64,000 nucleotides of DNA from Algoriphagus boseongensis (lineage in GTDB: Bacteria > Bacteroidota > Bacteroidia > Cytophagales > Cyclobacteriaceae), in assembly GCF_004362805.1 (NCBI RefSeq), contig NZ_SNYF01000006.1, positions 1-64,000 of the forward strand, in the 5' to 3' direction. The notes under the pieces are model-generated. The model saw only the letters and a list, made by a program, of their open reading frames with translations. It was not told the origin of the DNA and did not search any database. Position numbers and translations under genes: made by a program. Positions 1-9,517 of this stretch are shown here, piece by piece; the stretch's first letter is position 1, and the number at the start of each line of letters is the position of its first letter.

Positions 1-3000
1 GGAAGTACGTGCCAAAGTCGTCGTCATTGGCGATGATCTCGTTCGCTCCAACACCCACTACCTCTTCTGCCTCATCTGAAATGTCCTCTCCGTCAGGGGC
101 TTCCGCAGTAACTGTGGCCACGTTCACCAAGGTCTCTTTTACCAAATCGTCTACTGTAACCGTATAAGAGGTCTCCACGCTGACTGACTGGCCTGCTGAA
201 AGGGTGCCGATGCTCTGCTCAAGTCCGGTCAACGGATCTTTTACAACCACATTGTTCAACACCACGTTGCCCGTGTTGGTCACCGTAATCGTGTATACCA
301 CCACTTCACCTGCTTCTCTGATCACATCCTTGTCCGCACTCTTCTCTACTAAAATACCAGGAAGCTGTAGGATCGGCGTAGTCACCTCATCGGTAGCCGT
401 TGGGTTGTCGTCTCCCTCATTCGGACTCTCTCCGGTCGCAGTCGCCTCGTTCTTCACGCTGCCGGTATCCACGTCCTCCTGGGTAATCGGATACGTCGCC
501 TCGATCGTCTTGCTCTCGCCAGGTGCCAAGGTTCCCACATTCACCACTGTCCCGGTCTTGGTATCCACTACCGTCACGTTGTCCAATGTCACATTACCCG
601 TGTTGGTCACCACTATTGTGTATGGAATCTCATCTCCAGGCTCGTCCAATACCGGATCGTTGTCCGTAATCTCAATATCAATATCCGGATTCTGAACCGC
701 TGTTACTACCGCATCATCCTGAGCGGACACCTCGGCATTGATTGCAGTACCTTTCACTGATGCAATATTTAAGATTTCTCCTTTATCAACATCAGCCTGA
801 GTTACTGTATAAGAGGTCTGTACATTAGTGGACTCACCGCCTGCCAATGAACCAACATTTTGGTTAAGACCTGTCAGTGGGTCTGTGATGGTCACATTAC
901 TTAAAGCTGAATTGCCCGTGTTGGTCACCGTCAGGGTGTAAGTTATTACATCACCTGCGTTGTCCACAGATTCAACATCCGCTGTCTTGGTCAAAGTAAT
1001 TGCGCAAGAATTAAAGGTCAACGTAACCGGGGTTCTTGTCAAGCTTGAACAGCCTGTTCCTGCATTTACTGCCTCTGCATAGTAGGTTACCGATCCCACA
1101 GCACTTAAGCTAGGATTAGCTACTACACTTCCTCCAGTCGGAGCAGTATACCATACCACACTAAACCCTTGTGGAACTGTAGCCGTCGCAGTCAATAGCT
1201 GATTTTCACCATTAAAGCAGGAAACCTTATTTCCGCCGCTTACCGGTGCTACCGGAGCTGGGTTGATGGTCAAACTAACCGCTGTTCTGGTCAAACTCGC
1301 ACAGTTGGTTGTGTTATTTACCGATTGAGCATAGTAGGTTACTGTGCCCACTGTACTCAAGGTAGGGTTAGCCACCACGTTGCCGCCTATGGCTGCACTG
1401 TACCAAACCACACTGAATCCCTGAGGAACACTTGCCGTGGCAGTGATGCTGGATGCATCCCCCTCGCAGATCGTCTGGTTACCGCCGCTTACCGGTGCTA
1501 CTGGAGCTGGATTGATCGTCAAAGTAACCCCTGTTCTGCTCAAACTGGTACAATTAGTCTCATTATTCACCGCTTCGGCATAGAAGGTTACCGTACCCAC
1601 TGAACTCAAGGTAGGGTTAGCCACCACGTTGCCGCCAATGGCTGCACTGTACCACACCACACTGAATCCCTGAGGAACACTTGCTGTGGCAGTGATGCTA
1701 GATGCATCGCCCTCGCAGATCGTCTGGTTACCGCCGCTTACCGGTGATACCGGAGCTGGGTTGATAGTCAAAGTAACCGCTGTTCTGGTCAAGCTAGAGC
1801 AAGACGTTCCAATAGATTGCGCATAGTAAGTAACTGAACCTACACTGCTCAAGCTTGGATCTGCAACTACATTACCACCTTCTGCAGCATCATACCAAAC
1901 AATAGTGCCTGGACCCGATGCTGAAGCAGTAATCTTCTCTTGATCTCCTTCACATATTGTTATATCTCCATCACTTACCGGTGGCGCTGGTGCATCCAAT
2001 ATGGTAAGCAATACCGCTGTTCTTGTTAGGCTAACGCAGTTGGTCGTATTATTTACTGCCTCAGCATAATAAGTGACCGAGCCAACTGTATTCAAAATAG
2101 GATTGGCTACCACATTGCCGCCAATTGATTGATCATACCATACCACGCTGAATCCCTGTAGTACTGTAGCCGTTGCTGTCAATGTCTGGATTGGATTCTC
2201 AAGACATACTACCTGATTGCCGCCGCTTACCGGAGCTACTGGGGCTGCCTGAATGGTCAAGCTAACCGCTGTTCTAGTCAAGCTGATACAGTTGGTCTCA
2301 TTGTTTACTGCCTCGGCATAGTAGGTTATTGTCCCCACAGAGTTCAAAGTAGGATTGGCTACCACATTACCTCCAACTGCTGCATCGTACCATACCACAC
2401 CGAATCCTTGAGGTACAGTCGCTGTCGCAGTCAAGGTCTGGATCGGACCTTCCTCACATTCTACCTGGTCGCCTCCTGATATAGGAGCAACTGGTGCGGC
2501 TAGGATCGTTAGACTAACTGCCGTTCTGCTCAGGCTTACACAGTTTGTCGATGAATTTACTGACTGGGCATAGTAGGTAATACTTCCTACAGAATTAAGC
2601 GTAGGATTATTTACCACATTACCTCCAACTGCCGCATCGTACCAAACTACGTTAAAACCTTGCGGAACCGTAGCTGTCGCGGTCAACGTCTGAATCGGAC
2701 CTTCCTCGCATTCCACCTGGTCACCGCCACTTACTGGGGCAACTGGCGCTGCCTGAATGGTCAGGCTAACCGCTGTTCTGCTCAAGCTGATACAGTCGGT
2801 CTCATTGTTTACCGCCTCGGCATAGTAGGTTATTGTACCAACAGTGTTCAAGGTAGGACTAGCAACAACATTACCTCCAACTGCTGCATCATACCATACC
2901 ACACTGAATCCTTGTGGAACCGTAGCTGTCGCGGTCAAAGTCTGGATCGGACCTTCCTCGCATTCCACCTGATCGCCTCCAGATACAGGAGCAACAGGTG

Positions 3001-6000
3001 CAGGATTGATCGTCAAGCTAACTGCCGTTCTGGTCAAACTGACACAATTCGTAGCGCTGTTTACTGCCTCGGCATAATATATTACAGTACCGACCGAGTT
3101 TTTAACCGGATTGGTTACCACATTACCTCCAACTGCTGCATCATACCATACCACACTGAATCCTTGTGGTACCGTCGCTGTCGCAGTCAAGGTCTGGATC
3201 GGACTTCCCTCGCATTCTACTTGGTCACCTCCTGATACAGGAGCAACTGGAGCTGTATTGATTGTCAGGCTAACCGCTGTTCTGGTCAAGCTTTCGCAAT
3301 TGGTCGTATTATTCTTAGAGGCGGCATAGTAGGTCACTGTGCCGGTTGTGTTCTTGGTTGGGCTGGCTACCACATTTCCTCCAACAGATGCATCATACCA
3401 TACCACACTGAATCCTTGTGGTACTGTAGCTGTTGCTGTCAACGTCTGGATCGGACCTTCCTCGCATTCTACCTGATCACCTCCAGATACAGGAGCAACT
3501 GGTGCTGCATTGATTGTCAGGCTAACCGCTGTTCTGGTCAAACTCTCACAATTGGTTGTATTGTTCTTAGATGCGGCATAGTAGGTCACCGTACCGGTTG
3601 TATTTTTGGTTGGGCTGGCTACCACATTGCCTCCAACTGCTGCATCATACCATACCACACTGAATCCTTGTGGAACCGTAGCTGTCGCAGTCAACGTCTG
3701 GATCGGACCTTCCTCGCATTCTACCTGGTCGCCTCCAGATACAGGGGCAACCGGTGCAGCGTTGATAGTCAATTTAACTGGAGTTCTGATTAAGCTGGAA
3801 CAAGATCCACCTTCAGATTGGGCATAGTAGGTTACTGTTCCCACTGTACTTAGACTTGGGTCAGGAACAATGTTTCCTCCTGTAGCTGCATCATACCAAA
3901 CAATTGTTCCTGGGCCAGAAGCGCTAGCGGTGATTTTTTCAGCATCTCCCTCACATATAGTAATATCTCCATCACTTACAGGTGGTTGCGGAGCATCCAA
4001 AATTGAAAGTACTACCGCAGTTCTGGTCAGACTTTTACAATTGGTGGCATTATTAATTGCTTCTGCATAATAAGTAACAGAACCAACAGTGTTTCTTGTT
4101 GGATTGGCAACCACATTGCCTCCAACTGCTGCATCATACCAAACCAAGGTAAAGCCCTGTGGTACGGTCGCAGTTGCAGTCAAGGTCTGAATTGGATCTT
4201 TTAAACACTCAATTTGATTCCCACCGCTAACGGGAGCTGCAGGAGCTGCCTGAATGGTCAAGCTCACAGCGGTTCTGGTCAAACTCTTACAATTTGTGGT
4301 AGTGTTTACACTCTCTGCATAATAGGTAACTGCACCTACTGAGTTTTTCACTGGGTTAGCTACCACATTGCCTCCAACTGCAGCATCGTACCATACCACA
4401 CTTGAGCCTGCCGGAGCTGTTGCCGTGGCAGTCAAAGTCTGAATCGGGCTTGCCTCGCATTGAACCTGATCTCCTCCAGATACAGGAGCTGTTGGTGCAG
4501 CGTCGATTGTCAGGCTAACCGCTGTTCTAGTCAAACTCTCGCAATTAGTGGTATTGTTCTTTGAAGCAGCATAGTAGGTAACTGTGCCGGTTGTGTTCTT
4601 GGTTGGGTTGGCAACTACATTGCCTCCAACGGCTGCATCATACCATACCACGCTAGAACCTGCAGGAGCTGATGCTGTCGCGGTCAAGGTCTGAATAGGG
4701 TTCACCTCGCATACTACTTGGTCGCCTCCAGATACCGGAGCGGTTGGTGCTGCGTTGATTGTAAGGCTAACTGCAGTTCTGGTCAAACTCTCGCAATTAG
4801 TGGTATTGTTCTTTGAAGCAGCATAGTATGTCACTGTGCCAGTTGTGTTCTTGGTTGGGTTAGCAACCACATTACCTCCAACGGCTGCATCATACCATAC
4901 CACGCTAGAACCTGCAGGAGCGGTTGCCGTTGCAGTCAAAGTCTGAATTGGGTTAGCCTGGCATACTACTTGGTCGCCTCCAGATACCGGAGCAGTTGGA
5001 GCGGGATTGATCGTCAAGCTGACTGCAGTTCTGGTCAAGCTTACACAATTAGTCGTATTGTTCTTGGCTTCGGCATAGTAGGTCACTGTGCCGGTCGTGT
5101 TCTTGGTTGGATTGGCGACCAAATTGCCCCCAACTGCTGCGTCGTACCATACCACACTGAATCCAGCAGGAACAGTGGCGGTGGCCGTCAAGGTCTGAAT
5201 CGGACTTGCCTCGCATACAACTTGGTCACCGCCGGTTAGTGGGGCAACTGGGGCTTGATTTATTGTAACAATTACTGGTTTAATTAAAAAACATCCATTA
5301 GTTCCATTTGATCCTTTTATGTAATAAGTCCCTGAATTTGCTACCGCGCTTGGGTTTGCAAGAGTCTGAGTTGCATTGGCATCAAGCCAGTAGGTAAAAG
5401 TTAAGCCGGGAGATGATCCACTTGTAATGGACCCTGCTGTTAAATCCACAGTTCCTGGAGCGCAAGCACTAGGAGGCGCATTTATTGTTAGAGAAGTAGG
5501 ATCATATACAGTTATATTTTTTGTTTCATCATCAGATTCAAGTCCCTTTGTTGATATTAATTTAACAGTATATGTGCCGGCAGAAGTATAGGTGTGAGTC
5601 GGATTAATTGCGGTGGAAGTACTACCATCGCCAAAATCCCAAACATAGCTGAATGCTATATTATCCGCACCACCAGTTGAAAGGTTAGTAAACGAAACAT
5701 TTCGATTGTCACAAAAGGTTTGATAGGAAAAATTTGCAACTACAGGAGTCTCTATTACAAAACCTTGAGGTCTATAATCACACTGAGAATTACCTGCAGT
5801 TGATGGGCAGGATTTATCATTAGGTTTTGCATTACCAGTAACCCAAGTTTGATAGACATTTTTTATTTCTAATTTGTCTCCATAATTCCAAGTGAAATTA
5901 GTAACCTTAATTTCTAACCCATTAGTGATATTGATGGTGTTTCCATTTCCGTCTTCAACAACAATACAGAGAGCCCGACGACTGCCTTGAACTACCCCAT

Positions 6001-6385
6001 TAATTAAAAAGTCGTACTGAACATGAAAATTGTACCCATTTCCACTGACTGCAAAAGTCACGTAAATATCCCCATTGATAGGCGTCCCAATAGGAGTTCC
6101 ATAAAGATCTTCCGGTTTAAATGATTCACCTGTATTAGGATCCCTAAAATCGACGCTCGTTATTCGAAGATTATTCTGAGGGCAATTAGGTGTACCAATT
6201 TCGAAAGGAGTAGTAGGAGTTATTATTGCCGTTTGGCTGAAAACATTCTCACTACTTAAAAATCCAAACAAAAAGACTAGTGGAAGAATCAAAAAAGTTG
6301 GAGAAAATAACTTTTTGAAATTCTTCAATAAAAATCCATCATGTATCATTTGATGGCTGATTTTACAATTGGATAACTTGTCCAT
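1..6385 (-). CDS. Giant repetitive surface protein (PKD, Ig_7 and DUF7507 modules), C-terminus outside window
   Basis: A single open frame of 2128 codons runs from 6385 to the window edge without a stop; I checked the frame at about 5149, 1153, 994, 688 and 127. The N-terminus has a hydrophobic export segment ending near FLSSENVFSQ. ATG at 6349 is in frame and gives a more usual signal peptide than 6385, which has AAGGAT before it. Next come a unique region, a PKD domain (WDFGDGSTS, about 5735-5490), one Ig-like module, 17 Ig_7 (CHU_C-associated) modules of about 84 residues with a WYDAA/GG core and one conserved Cys, and at least three DUF7507/DUF11-type modules (VTNTGN, ITDPLTG) from about 1000 to 30. 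By family this is an exported adhesin or gliding/surface-layer protein; such proteins usually end in a type IX sorting domain, which would lie outside the window. The ligand is unknown. Confidence 0.9.
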   Translation of the reverse strand, partial: MDKLSNCKISHQMIHDGFLLKNFKKLFSPTFLILPLVFLFGFLSSENVFSQTAIITPTTPFEIGTPNCPQNNLRITSVDFRDPNTGESFKPEDLYGTPIGTPINGDIYVTFAVSGNGYNFHVQYDFLINGVVQGSRRALCIVVEDGNGNTINITNGLEIKVTNFTWNYGDKLEIKNVYQTWVTGNAKPNDKSCPSTAGNSQCDYRPQGFVIETPVVANFSYQTFCDNRNVSFTNLSTGGADNIAFSYVWDFGDGSTSTAINPTHTYTSAGTYTVKLISTKGLESDDETKNITVYDPTSLTINAPPSACAPGTVDLTAGSITSGSSPGLTFTYWLDANATQTLANPSAVANSGTYYIKGSNGTNGCFLIKPVIVTINQAPVAPLTGGDQVVCEASPIQTLTATATVPAGFSVVWYDAAVGGNLVANPTKNTTGTVTYYAEAKNNTTNCVSLTRTAVSLTINPAPTAPVSGGDQVVCQANPIQTLTATATAPAGSSVVWYDAAVGGNVVANPTKNTTGTVTYYAASKNNTTNCESLTRTAVSLTINAAPTAPVSGGDQVVCEVNPIQTLTATASAPAGSSVVWYDAAVGGNVVANPTKNTTGTVTYYAASKNNTTNCESLTRTAVSLTIDAAPTAPVSGGDQVQCEASPIQTLTATATAPAGSSVVWYDAAVGGNVVANPVKNSVGAVTYYAESVNTTTNCKSLTRTAVSLTIQAAPAAPVSGGNQIECLKDPIQTLTATATVPQGFTLVWYDAAVGGNVVANPTRNTVGSVTYYAEAINNATNCKSLTRTAVVLSILDAPQPPVSDGDITICEGDAEKITASASGPGTIVWYDAATGGNIVPDPSLSTVGTVTYYAQSEGGSCSSLIRTPVKLTINAAPVAPVSGGDQVECEEGPIQTLTATATVPQGFSVVWYDAAVGGNVVASPTKNTTGTVTYYAASKNNTTNCESLTRTAVSLTINAAPVAPVSGGDQVECEEGPIQTLTATATVPQGFSVVWYDASVGGNVVASPTKNTTGTVTYYAASKNNTTNCESLTRTAVSLTINTAPVAPVSGGDQVECEGSPIQTLTATATVPQGFSVVWYDAAVGGNVVTNPVKNSVGTVIYYAEAVNSATNCVSLTRTAVSLTINPAPVAPVSGGDQVECEEGPIQTLTATATVPQGFSVVWYDAAVGGNVVASPTLNTVGTITYYAEAVNNETDCISLSRTAVSLTIQAAPVAPVSGGDQVECEEGPIQTLTATATVPQGFNVVWYDAAVGGNVVNNPTLNSVGSITYYAQSVNSSTNCVSLSRTAVSLTILAAPVAPISGGDQVECEEGPIQTLTATATVPQGFGVVWYDAAVGGNVVANPTLNSVGTITYYAEAVNNETNCISLTRTAVSLTIQAAPVAPVSGGNQVVCLENPIQTLTATATVLQGFSVVWYDQSIGGNVVANPILNTVGSVTYYAEAVNNTTNCVSLTRTAVLLTILDAPAPPVSDGDITICEGDQEKITASASGPGTIVWYDAAEGGNVVADPSLSSVGSVTYYAQSIGTSCSSLTRTAVTLTINPAPVSPVSGGNQTICEGDASSITATASVPQGFSVVWYSAAIGGNVVANPTLSSVGTVTFYAEAVNNETNCTSLSRTGVTLTINPAPVAPVSGGNQTICEGDASSITATASVPQGFSVVWYSAAIGGNVVANPTLSTVGTVTYYAQSVNNTTNCASLTRTAVSLTINPAPVAPVSGGNKVSCFNGENQLLTATATVPQGFSVVWYTAPTGGSVVANPSLSAVGSVTYYAEAVNAGTGCSSLTRTPVTLTFNSCAITLTKTADVESVDNAGDVITYTLTVTNTGNSALSNVTITDPLTGLNQNVGSLAGGESTNVQTSYTVTQADVDKGEILNIASVKGTAINAEVSAQDDAVVTAVQNPDIDIEITDNDPVLDEPGDEIPYTIVVTNTGNVTLDNVTVVDTKTGTVVNVGTLAPGESKTIEATYPITQEDVDTGSVKNEATATGESPNEGDDNPTATDEVTTPILQLPGILVEKSADKDVIREAGEVVVYTITVTNTGNVVLNNVVVKDPLTGLEQSIGTLSAGQSVSVETSYTVTVDDLVKETLVNVATVTAEAPDGEDISDEAEEVVGVGANEIIANDDDFGTYF
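1020..5270 (-). repeat. 17 tandem Ig_7 modules (about 252 bp each) with a higher-order repeat
   Basis: In-frame coding repeats. The WYDAA-encoding core recurs near 1150, 1405, 1654, 1890, 2140, 2385, 2636, 2888, 3141, 3391, 3643, 3888, 4132, 4387, 4637, 4888 and 5141. Two shorter modules (about 1780-2015 and 3781-4020) resemble each other more than their neighbours (ICEGD...ITASASGPGTIVWYDA). Each is followed on its higher-coordinate side by a module carrying GGNQ..CL. The spacing of about 2.0 kb suggests duplication of a block of eight modules. Confidence 0.85.
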
Positions 6386-6442
6386 ATCCTTAGATTTTAA
6401 AATTTCGAGTTCAATTTTTGTCTCTCTTTTCCTCTTCTTTGG

Positions 6443-6459
6443 ACCCTAAAAATCAGGGT
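6443..6459. promoter_or_regulatory. Short inverted repeat upstream of the giant surface gene
   Basis: ACCCT at 6443-6447 and AGGGT at 6455-6459, with a 7-nt spacer, lie about 60 bp upstream of the 6385 start. They could be an operator or an mRNA leader hairpin. No known binding site is recognised, and a 5-bp arm can arise by chance. Confidence 0.25.
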
Positions 6460-6630
6460 TTCCTTAACAGTTGAAGACCACATTACTTGTAAAACCCAAA
6501 TCGATTTTACATTCATTCCTTAAAATTCGTTATAAAAATACACTTATTTGCTTTTCATATCAAAGCTATTTGCAAAAAATATTATTTGAAATGCATTTTT
6601 TTCAATCTGAAATTGATTTTCTGTGCCTGG

Positions 6631-6660
6631 AAAACAAAAAATGCCTCTACTTGAAGAGGC
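6631..6660 (-). terminator. Orphan rho-independent terminator, leftward
   Basis: GCCTCT (6643-6648) and AGAGGC (6655-6660) form a perfect 6-bp stem with a 6-nt loop. Read on the minus strand it is followed by a T-rich run. The nearest upstream sequence on that strand (6661-7050) has no recognisable gene, so the terminated transcript is unknown. Confidence 0.5.
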
Positions 6661-7050
6661 ACATAAAACTTAACAGATTAAAGATTTACTAAGGAACCCA
6701 GATAAAATCTTAGGAAAAAGTTTAATTACTTATCGTCCTAAAAGTTGAAACAGGCAAATTTCAACTCTTTCTCATAATCAGAACCATCTTTGGTTTTTCA
6801 TTGTCGCCTTAAAATTGGTTGGGTAAAAAGGTGAAAAAAACTTGACTGATTCAAAACCTACGAACAGAATCCAGTATTGAAAAGGATGAAAAAGAAATTT
6901 CCAGATAGCGTACGTTTCATTTTCTGTGTTTGATCGGCCTAAAATAGACAAAAGAATTTTTTGTGCATTTAGGTAACAGGTTTGCCGTACAAGGAGTTTT
7001 TTTAACCACTCTGCCTCCTTTGTAGTATTTTCAGCAAAAACCTTAGAAAT

Positions 7051-9465
7051 ATGAACCCACTTTTAAAGAAAATTACCTTGCTCTGCCTGGTGTTAGGGGT
7101 TTCCCTCAGCCTTGCAGCACAGACCACCTACCAAACCCCTCCCCAATCCATTGCCGATTTATTCAATGCTCCTGCGACTCCTTCAGTTTCATTTAATAAG
7201 GATGGCAGCATGATGCTGATTTTGGAGCGCTCCGAGGCTCCATCCATTGAGGACTTGGCCCAGCCAGAACTCAGAATTGCAGGCATCCGAATCAATCCTG
7301 CCACCTCAGGTCCCAGCAGATCGGGAAGCTTTTACAACCTGAAGATTAAAAAAACCAGAAGTGGTGAGGAAATTCAAATTACCGGTTTGCCCCAAAATCC
7401 AAAGATGAGCGGGTTTTCTTTTTCTCTGGATGAAAAATATCTTGCCTTCACCCAAACAGAAGCCAATGGAATCAGCCTTTGGGTTGTGGATATGGCTACT
7501 TATCAGGCGAAAAAATTGACTGAAGCTATCGTAAACCAAGTTTTTGGAAACTCAGTGGCTTGGATGCCGGACAATTCCATCTTGATCAAAGCGGTAAATC
7601 CCCAAAGAGGCTCCATGCCCAAAGCTCCTGCCGCGCCTGCCGGTCCGGTCATTCAGGAAACCTCCGGAAATGCCGCTCCAAGCCGTACCTATCAGGATTT
7701 ATTGAGCAATCCATACGATGAAGCCTTGTTTGCCTATTTTATGGATTCTCAATTGATGAGAGTTTCTTTAGATGGAAGTAAAACACCTGTCGGACAGCCT
7801 GCACTCATCAAATCAATGGACATCAGCCCAGATGGGAGTTATTTATTAATAGAGGCGATCCAAAAGCCATTCTCTTATTTAGTTCCTGGGGATAGATTCC
7901 CTTATTCCGTTGAGATCTGGAAATCAAGCGGGGAAAAAGTGAAGACTTTGGCACAAATTCCTTTGGATGAAGTGAGACCAACCGGTTTTGATGCTACAGT
8001 CACCGGCCCAAGAAATATCAATTGGAGAGCAGATCAACCCGCCACTTTGTATTGGGTAGAAGCCATGGATGGAGGAAATCCTAGAACTCAGGTCGCTGAG
8101 CGGGATGTAGTTTATACTTTGACCGCTCCCTTTTCAGGAGAGAAGCAAAAACTTGCCTCCACTTCCTTGCGATTTGGAGGAATCAGCTGGTCTGATGATT
8201 CCTTTGCTATTTTGAATGAAAGATGGTTTGCCAGCAGAACAGAAAAGCGTTCAGTAATCAATCCATCCAATCCAAGCCAGGCTCCAAGAGTAATCATCGA
8301 GCGCTCCTCTGATGATTTATACAACGATCCGGGAGATCCTATTTTCACAGATAATCAATACGGAAGAAATGTATTGATGCGGAAAGGAGACTTGCTTTTC
8401 ATGCGTTCTGAAGGTGGAGGTCCGGAGGGAAGCATGCCTTTCCTTTCTACCTTCAACACAAGCACCAAAGAGCAAAAAATCCTATGGAGATCACAAGCTC
8501 CTTATTATGAGCGAGTGGTAAAAGTCCTGAATGCTGATGCCAATGAGTTTGTGACGCTAAAAGAAAGCACAGATATCCAACCTAATTACTGGCTGGTCAA
8601 TACCCGCAAGCGTATCGCTCCTATGCAGGTGACCAATTTTGCCCACCCTTATGAATCCATCAAAGGAATCAAAAAGCAGTTGGTGACCTATCCTAGGAAA
8701 GATGGTTTGAATCTTTCAGCTGTGGTTTACACTCCAGAAGGATATGATCCGGCAAAAGATGGAAGACTTCCGGTTTTGATGTGGGCTTATCCTCGTGAAT
8801 ACAAATCTGCCGCAGACGCAGCCCAAGTACGTGGATCTAAATACACCTTTACCCGATTGAGCTGGGGATCTCCGATCTATTGGGTGACGAGAGGATATGC
8901 TATCATGGACCAAACAGAAATGCCGATCGTCGGTGAGGGTGATCAGGAACCCAATGATTTCTTTATTGAGCAGCTAGTAGCCAATGCCGAAGCCGCAATT
9001 GACCATATCGTGGAGATGGGAATTGGTGACAGAAACAGAATTGCGGTGGGAGGTCACTCTTACGGGGCGTTTATGACTGCCAACTTGCTTTCGCATTCGA
9101 ATCTATTTGCGGCAGGTATTGCTAGAAGCGGGGCCTATAACAGAACTTTGACTCCATTTGGCTTCCAATATGAGCAAAGAACCTACTGGGAAGCACCAGA
9201 AGTTTACTTCAACATGTCCCCCTTCTCTTTTGCCAATCAGGTAAAAACTCCAATTCTCCTCATCCATGGAGAAGCGGATAATAATTCAGGAACATTCCCT
9301 ATCCAATCCGAACGCTACTACAATGCCTTAAAAGGACATGGAGCTACAGCTCGATTGGTTTTCCTTCCTCATGAAAGTCATGGCTATGCAGGCAAAGAAT
9401 CCGTATTGCATACCCTTTGGGAAATGGATTCCTGGCTGGAAAAATATGTGAAGAATCGAAAATAA
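7051..9465 (+). CDS. Secreted S9 family serine peptidase, S9D glutamyl-endopeptidase type
   Basis: 804 residues. The signal peptide (MNPLLKKITLLCLVLGVSLS) points to export. An N-terminal propeller-like region (about 30-540) precedes an alpha/beta-hydrolase domain. The nucleophile is Ser670 in GGHSYGAFMT; the other triad residues are Asp743 (HGEADNN) and His777 (HESHGYAG). The stretch IARSGAYNRTLTPFGFQ and the HESHGY motif are, from memory, very close to the plant chloroplast glutamyl peptidase (CGEP), so family S9D fits better than prolyl oligopeptidase or DPP IV. By family it would cleave peptides after Glu, probably in the periplasm. It is monocistronic and ends at a strong palindromic terminator. 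Confidence 0.88.
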   Translation: MNPLLKKITLLCLVLGVSLSLAAQTTYQTPPQSIADLFNAPATPSVSFNKDGSMMLILERSEAPSIEDLAQPELRIAGIRINPATSGPSRSGSFYNLKIKKTRSGEEIQITGLPQNPKMSGFSFSLDEKYLAFTQTEANGISLWVVDMATYQAKKLTEAIVNQVFGNSVAWMPDNSILIKAVNPQRGSMPKAPAAPAGPVIQETSGNAAPSRTYQDLLSNPYDEALFAYFMDSQLMRVSLDGSKTPVGQPALIKSMDISPDGSYLLIEAIQKPFSYLVPGDRFPYSVEIWKSSGEKVKTLAQIPLDEVRPTGFDATVTGPRNINWRADQPATLYWVEAMDGGNPRTQVAERDVVYTLTAPFSGEKQKLASTSLRFGGISWSDDSFAILNERWFASRTEKRSVINPSNPSQAPRVIIERSSDDLYNDPGDPIFTDNQYGRNVLMRKGDLLFMRSEGGGPEGSMPFLSTFNTSTKEQKILWRSQAPYYERVVKVLNADANEFVTLKESTDIQPNYWLVNTRKRIAPMQVTNFAHPYESIKGIKKQLVTYPRKDGLNLSAVVYTPEGYDPAKDGRLPVLMWAYPREYKSAADAAQVRGSKYTFTRLSWGSPIYWVTRGYAIMDQTEMPIVGEGDQEPNDFFIEQLVANAEAAIDHIVEMGIGDRNRIAVGGHSYGAFMTANLLSHSNLFAAGIARSGAYNRTLTPFGFQYEQRTYWEAPEVYFNMSPFSFANQVKTPILLIHGEADNNSGTFPIQSERYYNALKGHGATARLVFLPHESHGYAGKESVLHTLWEMDSWLEKYVKNRK

Positions 9466-9483
9466 ATTTCATTCCCAAAAATC

Positions 9484-9517
9484 AAAAAGGCCTTCCAGAA
9501 TTCTGGAAGGCCTTTTT
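9484..9517. terminator. Bidirectional terminator
   Basis: A perfect palindrome with 17-nt arms centred between 9500 and 9501 (core GGCCTTCCAGAATTCTGG). It has A-tracts on the left and T-tracts on the right, so it can terminate both converging transcripts: the S9D peptidase and the PIN-gene operon. Confidence 0.92.

Larger units (their letters stand above)
6386..7050. other. AT-rich intergenic region between divergent genes
   Basis: 665 bp without a convincing gene. It must hold the promoters of the surface protein (leftward) and the S9D peptidase (rightward), but no full TTG/TAnnTTTG pair is clear. It contains the inverted repeat at 6443-6459, a terminator-like hairpin at 6631-6660 and a 7-bp inverted repeat (GTTGAAA at 6744-6750, TTTCAAC at 6759-6765). 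Confidence 0.6.

Noticed and set aside
940-1160. Apparent frame change between the Ig_7 array and the DUF7507 modules
   Set aside because: Recounting coordinates showed codon starts in the same phase at 1153, 994 and 688; the gene is intact.
204-5239. Several plus-strand open frames of 66-191 codons across the surface-protein gene
   Set aside because: They repeat with the Ig_7/DUF7507 modules, give compositionally odd proteins, and lie opposite a continuous well-conserved minus-strand gene.
6471-6692. 73-codon plus-strand frame
   Set aside because: AT-rich, Lys/Phe-heavy composition, no family resemblance, and it spans the leftward terminator hairpin.
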